Source of the DNA: Candidatus Peregrinibacteria bacterium CG2_30_44_17
GTDB lineage: Bacteria > Patescibacteriota > Gracilibacteria > UBA1369 > UBA12470
NCBI GenBank assembly: GCA_001873565.1
Contig: MNZJ01000039.1
Coordinates: forward strand, 1 to 59,143
Direction: 5' to 3'
Length of the DNA: 59,143 nt
Part shown: piece after piece, positions 19,559 to 29,173 of the stretch
Position numbering within the stretch: position 1 is the first letter of the stretch
Layout of the letters: each line of letters begins with the position of its first letter
Position numbers and translations under genes: made by a program
The notes under the pieces: model-generated
The model's input: only the letters and a program-made list of their open reading frames with translations
Databases searched by the model: none
What the model was told of the DNA's origin: nothing

Positions 19559-20502
19559 AGTAAAAACAGCTTAACGCTAACGAATAGAGCGTAAATTGCT
19601 ACTAGAATCGACGCCTCACCGCGACTCAGGGTGAGGCGTTTTCTATGAAGCAGCAATAGTGCTGCGACAGAAGAAACAAACCAGAAAGGTATGTCAAAAG
19701 TCAGCATAGACAAATCAGCCTCGAATCCATGAAAGAGAGCTCCAAGACTTGTGGAGAGCAGGGGATCGGTAATATTGCTACCTATAAGAGTGCCTATGGC
19801 AATGCCGGGCGACCTCTTTATAGCGCCTGTAACAGCCGTGCTAAGTTCTGGAAGGCAAGTTGCAACGCCAACGATCATCACTCCGATAAAAGACTCAGAC
19901 AGTCCGTAAGCTTGTGCGATAAGGATGGAATGATCAAGGACGATATCAGCTGAAACAATAAGCAGAGCTATCCCAATGAGTAAGAACAAAATCCTAACTC
20001 CAAAAGGGTAGCCTTGAGGCTCATGTTCGCCAAGGTCTACAGCTTGTTTCGCCAAGTGGTCGTGCTTTGTCGTAAAAATCAAGTAGCTTATATAAATTGC
20101 AATGAGTAGCACAGCTTCAATTTGCGTCATATGTCCCCCTGTAAAAAGCATAATCCAGAAAAGGGCGATTGATATAAGAAGCATTACTCCATCGATTCTT
20201 AGAGCCTTCTCGTCGGCGGTGATCTTGTGAATAAGACCGGCGATTCCAAGGATCAAGGTGATCTGAGCCAAACAAGAACCGACCATGCTTCCTATAGCTA
20301 TGTCGGAAGCCTCTCTTGCTCCAGAGAATATAGAGACCATGATCTCGGGTAAGCTTGTTCCAATACTGACGATAGTTAGACCTATAAGCATTTCCGAAAC
20401 GCCAAATCTGTGAGCTATTGATTTGCCGGAGCTGACGACTAGGTTTGATCCGAGCCAGAGTCCGATAAGTCCTCCAATCATAATCAATATTTCACTTTGC
20501 AT
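19555..20502 (-). CDS. CaCA-family sodium/calcium exchanger (YrbG-like)
   Basis: Two alpha repeats: GLTIVSIGTSLPEIMVSIFSG and GVMIVGVATCLPELSTAVTGA. Confidence 0.88.
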   Translation of the reverse strand: MQSEILIMIGGLIGLWLGSNLVVSSGKSIAHRFGVSEMLIGLTIVSIGTSLPEIMVSIFSGAREASDIAIGSMVGSCLAQITLILGIAGLIHKITADEKALRIDGVMLLISIALFWIMLFTGGHMTQIEAVLLIAIYISYLIFTTKHDHLAKQAVDLGEHEPQGYPFGVRILFLLIGIALLIVSADIVLDHSILIAQAYGLSESFIGVMIVGVATCLPELSTAVTGAIKRSPGIAIGTLIGSNITDPLLSTSLGALFHGFEADLSMLTFDIPFWFVSSVAALLLLHRKRLTLSRGEASILVAIYALFVSVKLFLL

Positions 20503-20543
20503 CGGTATTTGTTTTTAAAAAGGTAAGCAAGTATTATCACAGT

Positions 20544-21263
20544 ATGGAAATTATCCCAAGCATATACTTACAGGAAGGGAAGATAGTCTCTTGGTACAAA
20601 GGTAAGCAAAACGACCAAAAGAAAACATACTACAAAGAGCCTCTGCACATGGCTCGGTTCTTCGCGTCGGAAGGTGCGATCAAACTGCAAATAATAGATT
20701 TGGGTGGGACTTTGTCGGGATCATTGCAACATACCAAAATGATTAAGAAAATCTGTAGCGGTATTAAGTCGGAGGTCCAACTCGGCGGAGGTATAAGAAC
20801 CATGGAAGAAGTTGAAAGGGCTTTTGAATTAGGCGCAACAAGAGTCCTGCTCGGAGTGTCATCGATCAAGATATTAAAAGAAGCCCTGACAAAATACGGA
20901 CCGAATAAAATAATCATGGGAATCAAAGGAAACTATAATAAGGTCGACACAGATTTCACCTTGGACGGAGGGGTGCCGGAGGTCACAGACTTGGCGAAGC
21001 AAATACAGAAGGTTGGAGTGACGCAATTGATTTACAAAGACATGCAGACGGAAGGAGCTATGTATCATCCCAATTTCGACATGATAGAAAAGATTATTTA
21101 CGAAACAGACGGCAAAATGGACATATATAGTTCCGGAGGTACTGCGGACGAATATGACTTAAAGCTCCTGCGAGAAACCGGAACAAAAGGCGTAATTATC
21201 GGCAGAGCATTCATGGAGAACGCGCTGGATTTTAGAAAACTGAGAGAGATGTATGAAGGTTAG
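20544..21263 (+). CDS. Divergent HisA-like (beta/alpha)8 paralogue, catalytic residues altered
   Basis: HisA-like [26 protein letters not shown] and [22 protein letters not shown] replaces PAIDIIDGK. Confidence 0.75.
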   Translation: MEIIPSIYLQEGKIVSWYKGKQNDQKKTYYKEPLHMARFFASEGAIKLQIIDLGGTLSGSLQHTKMIKKICSGIKSEVQLGGGIRTMEEVERAFELGATRVLLGVSSIKILKEALTKYGPNKIIMGIKGNYNKVDTDFTLDGGVPEVTDLAKQIQKVGVTQLIYKDMQTEGAMYHPNFDMIEKIIYETDGKMDIYSSGGTADEYDLKLLRETGTKGVIIGRAFMENALDFRKLREMYEG

Positions 21264-21817
21264 GTTTTGGACCGTTTTTTAAGCTCATCGACGATGTCAG
21301 ACAACCCCATATCCCTTGCAGCAAGCAGGACTAACATGTGATACGTGAGGTCCGCACATTCTTCAGAGAGACGCTGGTCGGATTCATCAAGGGCAGCTCT
21401 TACAACCTCATCGGCCTCTTCGGTAATTTTCGGACAGATGCCATCAAGACCTTTCTCAAACAAAGAAGTTGTATATGATCCTTCTGGCATTTTTGATTTG
21501 CGGTCAACTATCAAACTCTCGAGTGTTCGCAAAAAAGCGTTAGAGAAACAACTTACGCTTCCTGTGTGACAAGTAGGTCCTTTTGGATTAACTTTGATTA
21601 GAAGCGCATCACTATCACAATCATCAACAATTTCACATACTCGCAGAATATTGCCGGAAGTTTCGCCTTTCATCCAGAGAGTCTTGCGACTGCGACTCCA
21701 AAAGTGGACGTTGCCGGTTTCCTCTGTTAGACGCAGAGCATCGTCATTCATATAGCCAAGCATAAGTACCTGTTTGGTATTAACATCTTGAATTATTGCC
21801 GGTATCAACTTTTTCAT
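21260..21817 (-). CDS. hisIE: Bifunctional phosphoribosyl-AMP cyclohydrolase / phosphoribosyl-ATP pyrophosphatase
   Basis: [46 protein letters not shown]. Confidence 0.95.
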   Translation of the reverse strand: MKKLIPAIIQDVNTKQVLMLGYMNDDALRLTEETGNVHFWSRSRKTLWMKGETSGNILRVCEIVDDCDSDALLIKVNPKGPTCHTGSVSCFSNAFLRTLESLIVDRKSKMPEGSYTTSLFEKGLDGICPKITEEADEVVRAALDESDQRLSEECADLTYHMLVLLAARDMGLSDIVDELKKRSKT

Positions 21818-22566
21818 AATCTTACGGTTATATTTTTAGATCTTAAAAATTCTTTGGCCTCACGAATCGAATATTCAGAGTAGTGAAAAATGCTTGCAGC
21901 GAGCAGTGCGTCGGCACCGGCAGAGGCACCTTCGTACAAATGCTCCAAATTGCCAACTCCACCCGATGCGATCACGGGAATTTCAACATTCTCGGAAATT
22001 AATCTTAGTAGTTCAAGATCGTACCCTTCGTAAGTACCATCGGCATCAATTGAGTTAAGACAAATTTCACCGGCACCAAGACGAGCCACTTCCTGCGCCC
22101 AAGTAAGGGCATCAATACTGGTTGCAACACGTCCGCCATTGATAACAACTTGAAAACCGTTGGAGACACGCAAAGCATCTATTCCTACAACAACACATTG
22201 GGATCCGAAAGCGCGAGCACCTTCGCTGATGAGCGAAGGATTTTTCACAGCGGCTGAGTTTATAGAAACTTTCTCAGCCCCGGATAATAAGACGGACCGC
22301 ATATCACCTACAGTACGAATACCACCTCCGACAGAGAACGGTATGAAGATCTCTTTGGCAACTTGTCTAACGACATCAAGCATAATTTCCCTGCCACGAG
22401 GAGAAGCGGAAATATCATAAAAAACTATCTCATCCGCACCTTGTTCATAATACTTACGCGCAGCCAGGACGGGGTCTCCAATATCTACGTTTTTCTGGAA
22501 CTTTATACCTTTCGTAAGGCGCCCGTCACGCACATCAAGGCATGGAATAATACGTTTGGCTAACAT
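21814..22566 (-). CDS. hisF: Imidazole glycerol phosphate synthase subunit HisF
   Basis: [49 protein letters not shown]. Confidence 0.97.
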   Translation of the reverse strand: MLAKRIIPCLDVRDGRLTKGIKFQKNVDIGDPVLAARKYYEQGADEIVFYDISASPRGREIMLDVVRQVAKEIFIPFSVGGGIRTVGDMRSVLLSGAEKVSINSAAVKNPSLISEGARAFGSQCVVVGIDALRVSNGFQVVINGGRVATSIDALTWAQEVARLGAGEICLNSIDADGTYEGYDLELLRLISENVEIPVIASGGVGNLEHLYEGASAGADALLAASIFHYSEYSIREAKEFLRSKNITVRL

Positions 22567-23255
22567 GATAAGGCTTGTTTAAGTGTTAATGTCCCCTCGT
22601 ACAAAGCTTTGCCAATAATAGCTCCATTTGCGCCAAGTTCACGCAGTTGCTTAATATCGTCAATACTTGAAACTCCGCCGGCAACAATTATTTCAAAACC
22701 TTTGTTAAGAAACTGTGAGACAGCATCTGTGTTAACTCCGGCAAGCATGCCGTCACGACTGATGTCGGTAACAATTAGAGTGCGTATGCCAACTAGTCTC
22801 ATTCTTTGCAAAAAATCCTCTATCGATATATCAGAAGTCTCACGCCAACCACGTATGGCAATGAGGCCATCCTTGATATCCAATGAGATCACGATTCTGT
22901 TATCACCAAAATCACTAATAATCCGCTGTATCAAGCTTGTATCATCAACTGCAGCTGTGCTCATGATGATACGCTCAGCTCCGGAATCAAGAAGCATTTT
23001 GGCATCATTGTAAGTACGAATCCCTCCGCCGACTTGTTTTGGCACATCAATTCTGGAGATGGTGTCAAAATTCACAGGCAGGCCTTGTTTGGCTCCATCC
23101 AGGTCAACAACATGGACCATACCGGCTCCGTCATTTTGAAAAGTCCGCGCAACTTCAAGCGGATCTAGGTTGTACTTTTGTACATTGTCATATTCGCCAC
23201 GAGTAAGCCTAACGCATTTGCCGTCGATAATGTCTATTGCCGGATAGATTTTCAT
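22560..23255 (-). CDS. hisA: HisA, ProFAR isomerase (start at MKIYPAIDI)
   Basis: [50 protein letters not shown]. Confidence 0.95.
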   Translation of the reverse strand: MKIYPAIDIIDGKCVRLTRGEYDNVQKYNLDPLEVARTFQNDGAGMVHVVDLDGAKQGLPVNFDTISRIDVPKQVGGGIRTYNDAKMLLDSGAERIIMSTAAVDDTSLIQRIISDFGDNRIVISLDIKDGLIAIRGWRETSDISIEDFLQRMRLVGIRTLIVTDISRDGMLAGVNTDAVSQFLNKGFEIIVAGGVSSIDDIKQLRELGANGAIIGKALYEGTLTLKQALSC

Positions 23256-23830
23256 AACTCGCAAAAATTAAGTAATAATCGTAGGCCCACCTCTCCGGAT
23301 TTCTCGGGGTGGAACTGCACACCGTAGAAGTTGTCTTTTTTTAGGGCAGAGGCGAAATGGTATCCATAATCGGTCTGTGAGATAGCATAAGGCGTCTCTA
23401 CGCAGTAAGAGTTCACAAAATAAAAATAAGCATCATCGGAGATTCCTGCAAAAAGAGGATCATTGTAAATCTGCGAGACAGTATTCCATCCGATCTGAGG
23501 CACTTTAAGATCACATGTGAATTTTCTCGCTTCGCCATCAACGATATCAAGGCAAGCAGTATCATTCTCTTCGGAATAAGGCATCAAAAGCTGCATCCCA
23601 AGGCAAATTCCAAGAAATGGGCGAGTAATAGTAGGAAGCACTGCGTCAAAGCCGGTAGCACGTAACATCGCCATTGCACTGCCGGCAGCACCGACACCCG
23701 GAAAAATAATTTTGGAATCATCTCGAAGCTCGATAGGAGACGAAATGATCTCGTATTCTTGTCCTAATTTTGTAAGCGCATTCGCAACACTTGCAAGATT
23801 ACCTGCGCCATAGTCAATGATTTGAATCAT
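23252..23830 (-). CDS. hisH: Imidazole glycerol phosphate synthase glutamine amidotransferase subunit
   Basis: IDYGAGNLASVANAL, FLGICLGMQLL, GVQFHPEKSG. Confidence 0.96.
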   Translation of the reverse strand: MIQIIDYGAGNLASVANALTKLGQEYEIISSPIELRDDSKIIFPGVGAAGSAMAMLRATGFDAVLPTITRPFLGICLGMQLLMPYSEENDTACLDIVDGEARKFTCDLKVPQIGWNTVSQIYNDPLFAGISDDAYFYFVNSYCVETPYAISQTDYGYHFASALKKDNFYGVQFHPEKSGEVGLRLLLNFCEL

Positions 23831-24411
23831 AATGTTCCTTTTGTAGATGGTAATAGGTCGGGATTCTTCATGTCCTTGGATATGGCCATTTTCATCGCTC
23901 TGGCAAAAGCCTTGAAAATAGCTTCGATTTTGTGGTGTTCATTCCTTCCATATTTGAGTTCTATGTGTACATTCGCAATGAGGTTATCAGCAATCGCCTG
24001 AAAAAAATCTTGTAGGAGTTCGGTAGGGAACTGCCCAACGTATTCGCGCTTTGGCTTGTAATTGAATACGAGATAACTGCGACCTCCCAGATCAAGTGCA
24101 CACATAGCCAAAGTTTCGTCCATAGGGAGCAGGAATCCATACCTCTCAATGCCTTTCTTGTCACCTAGGGCCTCCCTAAGGGCTTGGCCAAGACAAATCC
24201 CTATGTCTTCAACAGTGTGGTGTTCGTCGATATTCAGATCCCCATTCGCTTTTACAGCAACGTCTATGCCAGAGTGTTTCGCAAAAAGCTCAAGCATGTG
24301 GTCAAAAAATCCAATTCCGGTGGAGATGTCGCGCTCTCCTGTTCCATCAAGGTTTACGGACACCTCTATTTGAGTCTCGTAAGTTTTACGTTTGACTGTG
24401 GATTTACGCAT
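23827..24411 (-). CDS. hisB: Imidazoleglycerol-phosphate dehydratase (monofunctional)
   Basis: TGIGFFDHMLELFAKHSG, DEHHTVEDIGICLGQAL, GRNEHHKIEAIFKAFARA. Confidence 0.96.
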   Translation of the reverse strand: MRKSTVKRKTYETQIEVSVNLDGTGERDISTGIGFFDHMLELFAKHSGIDVAVKANGDLNIDEHHTVEDIGICLGQALREALGDKKGIERYGFLLPMDETLAMCALDLGGRSYLVFNYKPKREYVGQFPTELLQDFFQAIADNLIANVHIELKYGRNEHHKIEAIFKAFARAMKMAISKDMKNPDLLPSTKGTL

Positions 24412-25894
24412 TTGCAATTGTGGTTAAAAAATTACCATTCAGTTCTCCCTTAATTCCTCGTATGCCAATGTTTGATGCAAGTTCCATGTCGCTCTCGCGA
24501 TCACCAACAACAAAAGACGCGGCATAATTCATAGGGGTCGTATCCAAAAACTTGCGAACCATGCCGATTTTTGGTTTGCGACACTCGCAGTTGTCTTGCG
24601 GGAAGTGTGGACATATAAAAACATCATCAAACTCTATGCCGACGTCGCGCAGATCTCGAATCATCTTGTCCTGAACGAGCCAAAAATTTTCTTCGGGGAA
24701 ACTGTCGGTACCGAGACCATCTTGGTTGGTCACCATGACAAGCATGTAGCCTTCCTTTCGCAGTTTTCGTAGTCCCTCGATAACTCCTGGCAGCATCTCA
24801 TATTTTTCCAGCGAGTCATTCTGGAAATCTATTTGGTTCTCAGAGAGGATAACGCCGTCACGATCAATGAATGCAACTTTTTTGAGAAGTTTCGCAAGTT
24901 CGGTTAAGAATCGATCATTCTCGTAGGTGGTGCCAATAGAAATCCTCAAGCAATTCTCCATCTTCGGCATACTACTGCGATCCCTAATAACAACGCCGCA
25001 CTCTTGGAGAGCACGTTGGATATCGGATGCATTAGGTACTTTAAAAACTAAGAAATTCGCATCAGAAGGAAGTACGGTAAGGCCGAACATCTGCAGGGCA
25101 GACTTGACGCGATCTCTCTCGCTTAAAATCGAAGTCACATCAAATCCTTCACGCAAAACACCTGCGGCAATCTCTTGAGATGGCACCGGCACGTTGTATG
25201 GTGGCTTAACCTTGTTTAGAGCATCAATAATCTCCTCGCAAGCGATTGCAAATCCTACGCGAACTCCGGCAGCACCCCAAGCCTTGGAAAGCGTTCTCGT
25301 AACAACAAGATTTTTGTATCCCAAAACTTCTTTCGCCAAAGATATATCGCCTGCGAATTCAATATAAGCCTCATCCACAACGACAATTCCGTCAAACCCT
25401 TCGCACAGTGCAAAAACATCCTGTTCCCGAATCAAATTGCCGGTTGGATTATTTGGGCTACACACAAAAATAATCTTAGTATCCGGGACACAAGCCGAGA
25501 GCGTAGTCTCAACATCAATCTGGAAATCATCTGTGAGCATTATAGAAATCACTTGAACATCATTAATGTCAGCGCAGACACGATACATGCCATAAGTTGG
25601 ATCAAGGGTGATAACACAGTCCCTCTTGGGCTCGCAAAAAACACGAAATAGCAGGTCGATCACCTCATCAGAACCACTTCCTGCGAATATGTTTGAACTT
25701 GGAATGCCAACAAAATCACTATATAGATTCCTGACTTCTGTAGAATATGGATCAGGATATCGATTGTACCGCCCACGTGGATTTTCATTAGCATCAAGGA
25801 GTATACCGGTATCCGCATTGGCCGTTTGTCTAGCCGAAGTATATGCCTTGAGATTGGCAATATTAGGCCTAAAAAGTTTTGTAACGTCTTTCAT
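24404..25894 (-). CDS. hisC: Fusion: histidinol-phosphate aminotransferase (HisC) + HisB-N-type HAD histidinol-phosphatase
   Basis: HisC: LDANENPRGRYNRYPDP, SGSDEVIDLLFR, VTRTLSKAWGAAGVRVG; then VAFIDRDGVIL, VTNQDGLGTDSF and Zn loop CPHFPQDNCECRKPK in one 496-aa ORF. Confidence 0.93.
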   Translation of the reverse strand: MKDVTKLFRPNIANLKAYTSARQTANADTGILLDANENPRGRYNRYPDPYSTEVRNLYSDFVGIPSSNIFAGSGSDEVIDLLFRVFCEPKRDCVITLDPTYGMYRVCADINDVQVISIMLTDDFQIDVETTLSACVPDTKIIFVCSPNNPTGNLIREQDVFALCEGFDGIVVVDEAYIEFAGDISLAKEVLGYKNLVVTRTLSKAWGAAGVRVGFAIACEEIIDALNKVKPPYNVPVPSQEIAAGVLREGFDVTSILSERDRVKSALQMFGLTVLPSDANFLVFKVPNASDIQRALQECGVVIRDRSSMPKMENCLRISIGTTYENDRFLTELAKLLKKVAFIDRDGVILSENQIDFQNDSLEKYEMLPGVIEGLRKLRKEGYMLVMVTNQDGLGTDSFPEENFWLVQDKMIRDLRDVGIEFDDVFICPHFPQDNCECRKPKIGMVRKFLDTTPMNYAASFVVGDRESDMELASNIGIRGIKGELNGNFLTTIANA

Positions 25895-27111
25895 TGTTTT
25901 TTGAAATTAGTAAATCTTAATGATACAGCCTTTGCGTGAGCGGGCAGGCCTTCTAGATCCGCAAATCTAGGGACGAACGAAGCACTGTTTGTGTCAGTTG
26001 CTTCCGTGTATTCTGTGCGAATCATGAAGTCCTCCACAGACACAGGAGACTGAAATCTGGCAGCACCTCCGGTTGGGATGACGTGATTGGAGCCCGAGAC
26101 TCCGTAATCTCCCATTGGGACGCAAGTGTTCTGTCCGATAAATACAGCTCCACCTTGAATCTCCATCGAATCCCCTCTGGAATCTTTTGTCATGACTTCA
26201 GTGTGTTCAGCCTTGTACCAATTTGCGAAATCGATACCTTCGTTGATGGAATTAACAAGTACAATGAACCCATTCGCCTCAAGATCGGAAATCTCTACAG
26301 CCAACTTCTTACTTGTAGTGACCAAAACACATGGGCTATCAGCCCCATGTTCCAACTGAGACAGAAGATCAGCTCTGATTAATTCAGCGTTAGCAGTCTC
26401 ATCTGCTAGAACAAGGATCTCTGAAGGCCCTGCGAAAATATCCACGCCGCATTTATCTCCGAGAAACATTTTGGCAGCGGCGACATATTTGTTGCCGGGT
26501 CCGAAGATCTTATCTACGGGTTTTATAGAATCTGTTCCATAAGCCATGCCAAATACCGCTTGAGCCCCACCTACTTGATAGACCTCATCAATACCGACAA
26601 GTTTTGCAGTAGCTAATGTGATTGGCGGAATACCTTTATCTGCAGCATTAGGAGGAGTGCATAGAACAATCCTAGGCACACCGGCAACTTTTGCAGCAAT
26701 GCCAAGCATTAATACGCTGGATGGATAAAAAGCAGTTCCGCCGGGGACGTACAGTCCAACACTGCTGATAGGAGTTGAGACAAGTTTGAAACTATATCCA
26801 TCTCCATTCACTTCGATGTCGCCTTTCGAGGCTAGAACAGCTTCGTTTACTTTGCGAATACGGCGAGCAGCTGTTTTTAGCATTGCAAGATCGTCTTTGG
26901 CAATCGAATTATACGCGGCATTCATCTTCGCAGGTGATGCCAGGAATCCATCAATCCTAATCTTATCGAACATCAAAGTGAGTTCGCGAAGAGCATCGTC
27001 TCCACGATTAATGACGTCAGATTTTATCTCAAGTACGGTTCCTATGACAGCTTCCGCATCAAAAGATACCCTTTCCCGTTTTTTAGCATTTTTTGGTGTT
27101 AGAATCTCCAT
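25891..27111 (-). CDS. hisD: Histidinol dehydrogenase
   Basis: VGLYVPGGTAFYPSSVLMLGIAAKVAGV, GPGNKYVAAAKMFL, GPSEILVLAD, LEHGADSPCVLVT. Confidence 0.96.
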   Translation of the reverse strand: MEILTPKNAKKRERVSFDAEAVIGTVLEIKSDVINRGDDALRELTLMFDKIRIDGFLASPAKMNAAYNSIAKDDLAMLKTAARRIRKVNEAVLASKGDIEVNGDGYSFKLVSTPISSVGLYVPGGTAFYPSSVLMLGIAAKVAGVPRIVLCTPPNAADKGIPPITLATAKLVGIDEVYQVGGAQAVFGMAYGTDSIKPVDKIFGPGNKYVAAAKMFLGDKCGVDIFAGPSEILVLADETANAELIRADLLSQLEHGADSPCVLVTTSKKLAVEISDLEANGFIVLVNSINEGIDFANWYKAEHTEVMTKDSRGDSMEIQGGAVFIGQNTCVPMGDYGVSGSNHVIPTGGAARFQSPVSVEDFMIRTEYTEATDTNSASFVPRFADLEGLPAHAKAVSLRFTNFKKQ

Positions 27112-27665
27112 TTTTTTGTAGAGTTAGGATTGGAAATCAAAACAGCCTGAGACTCCAAGACCGTGGCGATAGGTACGAGATTATTATCCTTAAGAGTGCT
27201 GCCTGTTTGCACAAGATCGCACACTGCGTCAGCAAGGCCCATAGCAGGTATAACTTCGACAGACCCTTGGACTTCAATGATCGAAGCATTGATTTTGTTC
27301 TTCTGTAAAAAAGACCTGAGCAAGTTGGGGAAAGAAGTTGCAATACGTTCTCCGTTAAGGGCTGTAATAGAGATATTCGATGGCCCTGCGATAACCAGAG
27401 AACACTTGCAAAATCCAAGTTCCTTAATGATGTCGACCTTGGATTGCTTCTCGAGGATGGCGTTTGTACCAACAATACCGAAATCGATAATGCCTCGTTC
27501 AACAAATTCTGGAATATCCTTTTGCCTTAGAAACAAAATTTTAAAATCCCCAGCAAGAATCATGAGTTCGCGACCATTTCGTGGCACCTCGATGCCTAGC
27601 GAAGCAAGATATTCAATGCTAGGTGTGGTCAGCCTCCCACCTTTTTGTATTCCTATTTTAAACAT
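27099..27665 (-). CDS. hisG: ATP phosphoribosyltransferase, short form (start at MFKIGIQKGG)
   Basis: IGIQKGGRL, DFGIVGTNAILE, EVQGSVEVIPAMGLADAVCDLVQTGSTL; about 188 aa, no C-terminal regulatory domain. Confidence 0.92.
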   Translation of the reverse strand: MFKIGIQKGGRLTTPSIEYLASLGIEVPRNGRELMILAGDFKILFLRQKDIPEFVERGIIDFGIVGTNAILEKQSKVDIIKELGFCKCSLVIAGPSNISITALNGERIATSFPNLLRSFLQKNKINASIIEVQGSVEVIPAMGLADAVCDLVQTGSTLKDNNLVPIATVLESQAVLISNPNSTKKWRF

Positions 27666-28923
27666 AGCCTTTGATATAAGAAATAAGTTGATTAACAGGT
27701 ATAGTTTTTTGATTGCCACTATCCATGAATTTGACGGTCACCTCGCTTTTTGCACGTTCATCTGGGCCACTTACGACTACAAAAGGAACCTGTTTTTTCG
27801 CAGCGTATTTGAATTGTTCGGAAAGCTTAGCAGGTTCGAAATAAATCTCGGAATTAATTCCGGCGCAAACCAATTCATTATAAATGGCCAAAGAAGCCGC
27901 AGTGCTGACGGAGTCAAATAGAGTAACTAGCACCTTGGAACTCAAAGGCACATCGGCAAGTCTATTCATTTTTTCGAGTGCAAGCATTATCCTTTCAAAT
28001 CCAAAAGCGACGCCAACACCGGAAAAATCTTCTTTGCAGAAAAGCCCACAAAGGTCATCGTATCGTCCGCCGGCACAGAGTGTGCCAAAGTCCACATCGT
28101 CACTTACAACTTCATAAATTATGCCTGTATAGTAATCCAAGCCACGTGCCAAACAAGGATCGAATTCGATGTACTTATCATCAATACAAAGATCTTTGCA
28201 CAGCCCCATGAATTCTTCTATTTCACTCATGTCATAAGCAGAGAAATCACCTTTTGAAAAAGCATCAAACAGCTCGGTAATTTTGTTTTGAGATACGCCA
28301 ATAGAAGACAATTCGTTTTTCACGCCGTCTTCGCCAATCTTAGCCATCTTGTCGATGATACGTATGAGGGCCAAAGGATCATCATCCAAGCCAAAAGAGT
28401 CCAAGATAGCGTTCATAAGCCTTCTGGAATTTACTTTTATACGGAAATTTTCGAATCCCAGCTCTTCAAAAACACTAACAATAATACGTGCAACTTCAGC
28501 CTCGGCGAGAAGGCTCTTTGTGCCGATAACATCTATATCGCATTGATAGAATTCCCTGAGTCTGCCTTTCTGAGGTTTCTCAGCACGCCATACGCGTTGA
28601 ATTTGATAACGCTTAAAAGGCATAGGCAAATTCGAGTAGTTTGCAGCCACGAGCCTGGCAAAAGGTACGGTAAGATCGTAGGGGAGTGCAATGCCTCGAT
28701 CACCGGAGTCTTTGAAATTGTAAGTCAATCGATCACCCTCTTCTCCATACTTCCCAAGGATAGTCTCGGCGTAGTTGATTACGGGAGTTTCTATGGTGTC
28801 GTATCCATACTTCCTAAATACGGAGCGCATAACATCCATGACGTAATCTCGTTTCGCCATATCTGTTGGGAGGAAATCGCGGGTGCCTTTCAAAATTTTC
28901 GGATCAATAATTGTTCTGGACAT
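27658..28923 (-). CDS. hisS: Histidyl-tRNA synthetase
   Basis: ILKGTRDFLP, PYDLTVPFAR, RYQIQRVWRAEKPQKGRLREFYQCDIDVIG, LARGLDYYTGIIYE, AGGRYDDL, C-terminal anticodon-binding-like domain. Confidence 0.93.
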   Translation of the reverse strand: MSRTIIDPKILKGTRDFLPTDMAKRDYVMDVMRSVFRKYGYDTIETPVINYAETILGKYGEEGDRLTYNFKDSGDRGIALPYDLTVPFARLVAANYSNLPMPFKRYQIQRVWRAEKPQKGRLREFYQCDIDVIGTKSLLAEAEVARIIVSVFEELGFENFRIKVNSRRLMNAILDSFGLDDDPLALIRIIDKMAKIGEDGVKNELSSIGVSQNKITELFDAFSKGDFSAYDMSEIEEFMGLCKDLCIDDKYIEFDPCLARGLDYYTGIIYEVVSDDVDFGTLCAGGRYDDLCGLFCKEDFSGVGVAFGFERIMLALEKMNRLADVPLSSKVLVTLFDSVSTAASLAIYNELVCAGINSEIYFEPAKLSEQFKYAAKKQVPFVVVSGPDERAKSEVTVKFMDSGNQKTIPVNQLISYIKGYV

Positions 28924-28945
28924 TGTTAAATTGATTTAAAGATAC

Positions 28946-28969
28946 AAAAAAAGCTCGGAATCGAGCTTT
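28946..28969 (-). terminator. Attenuator-type intrinsic terminator in the his operon leader
   Basis: Minus strand aaagctcg-attc-cgagcttt then a U run; lies between leader ORF and hisS start, with no upstream same-strand gene. Confidence 0.85.
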
Positions 28970-29010
28970 GGGTAAGTGAGTACGCAGAAATGTAGTACCA
29001 GCGCCTCACT

Positions 29011-29067
29011 TTAACTGTGGTGATGAGTCATATATCTTGGTGTCGAATTGTTCTGGTTCTGAGTCAT
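29011..29067 (-). CDS. his leader peptide MTQNQNNSTPRYMTHHHS
   Basis: 18 codons plus TAA with three consecutive His codons (cat cac cac); between promoter and terminator. Confidence 0.8.
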   Translation of the reverse strand: MTQNQNNSTPRYMTHHHS

Positions 29068-29092
29068 AGCGTTTTAATTGATTAACACGCTA
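29067..29092. promoter_or_regulatory. 26-bp near-perfect palindrome, candidate operator
   Basis: tagcgttttaattgattaacacgcta; self-complementary except one arm pair and the centre; directly downstream of the his -10. Confidence 0.7.
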
Positions 29093-29094
29093 CC

Positions 29095-29123
29095 ATAATA
29101 TCAGCTTCGCAAAAGGCTGTCAA
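29095..29123 (-). promoter_or_regulatory. sigma70-type promoter of the his operon
   Basis: Minus strand TTGACA-N17-TATTAT. Confidence 0.85.
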
Positions 29124-29173
29124 TGTTTTTTATTTTCTGGTACGATGCGTCATATCAAATTAACAATTTCTCA

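Noticed and set aside
27658-28923. Assignment of this gene as hisZ
   Set aside because: It has catalytic HisRS motifs and a C-terminal anticodon-binding-like domain, which HisZ lacks.
29067-29092. The his palindrome as a third copy of the 23-bp TAGGTTGTGTTAACACGCCCTA repeat
   Set aside because: Only the 9-mer GCGTGTTAA is shared; length, spacing and outer arms differ. Could be coincidence.
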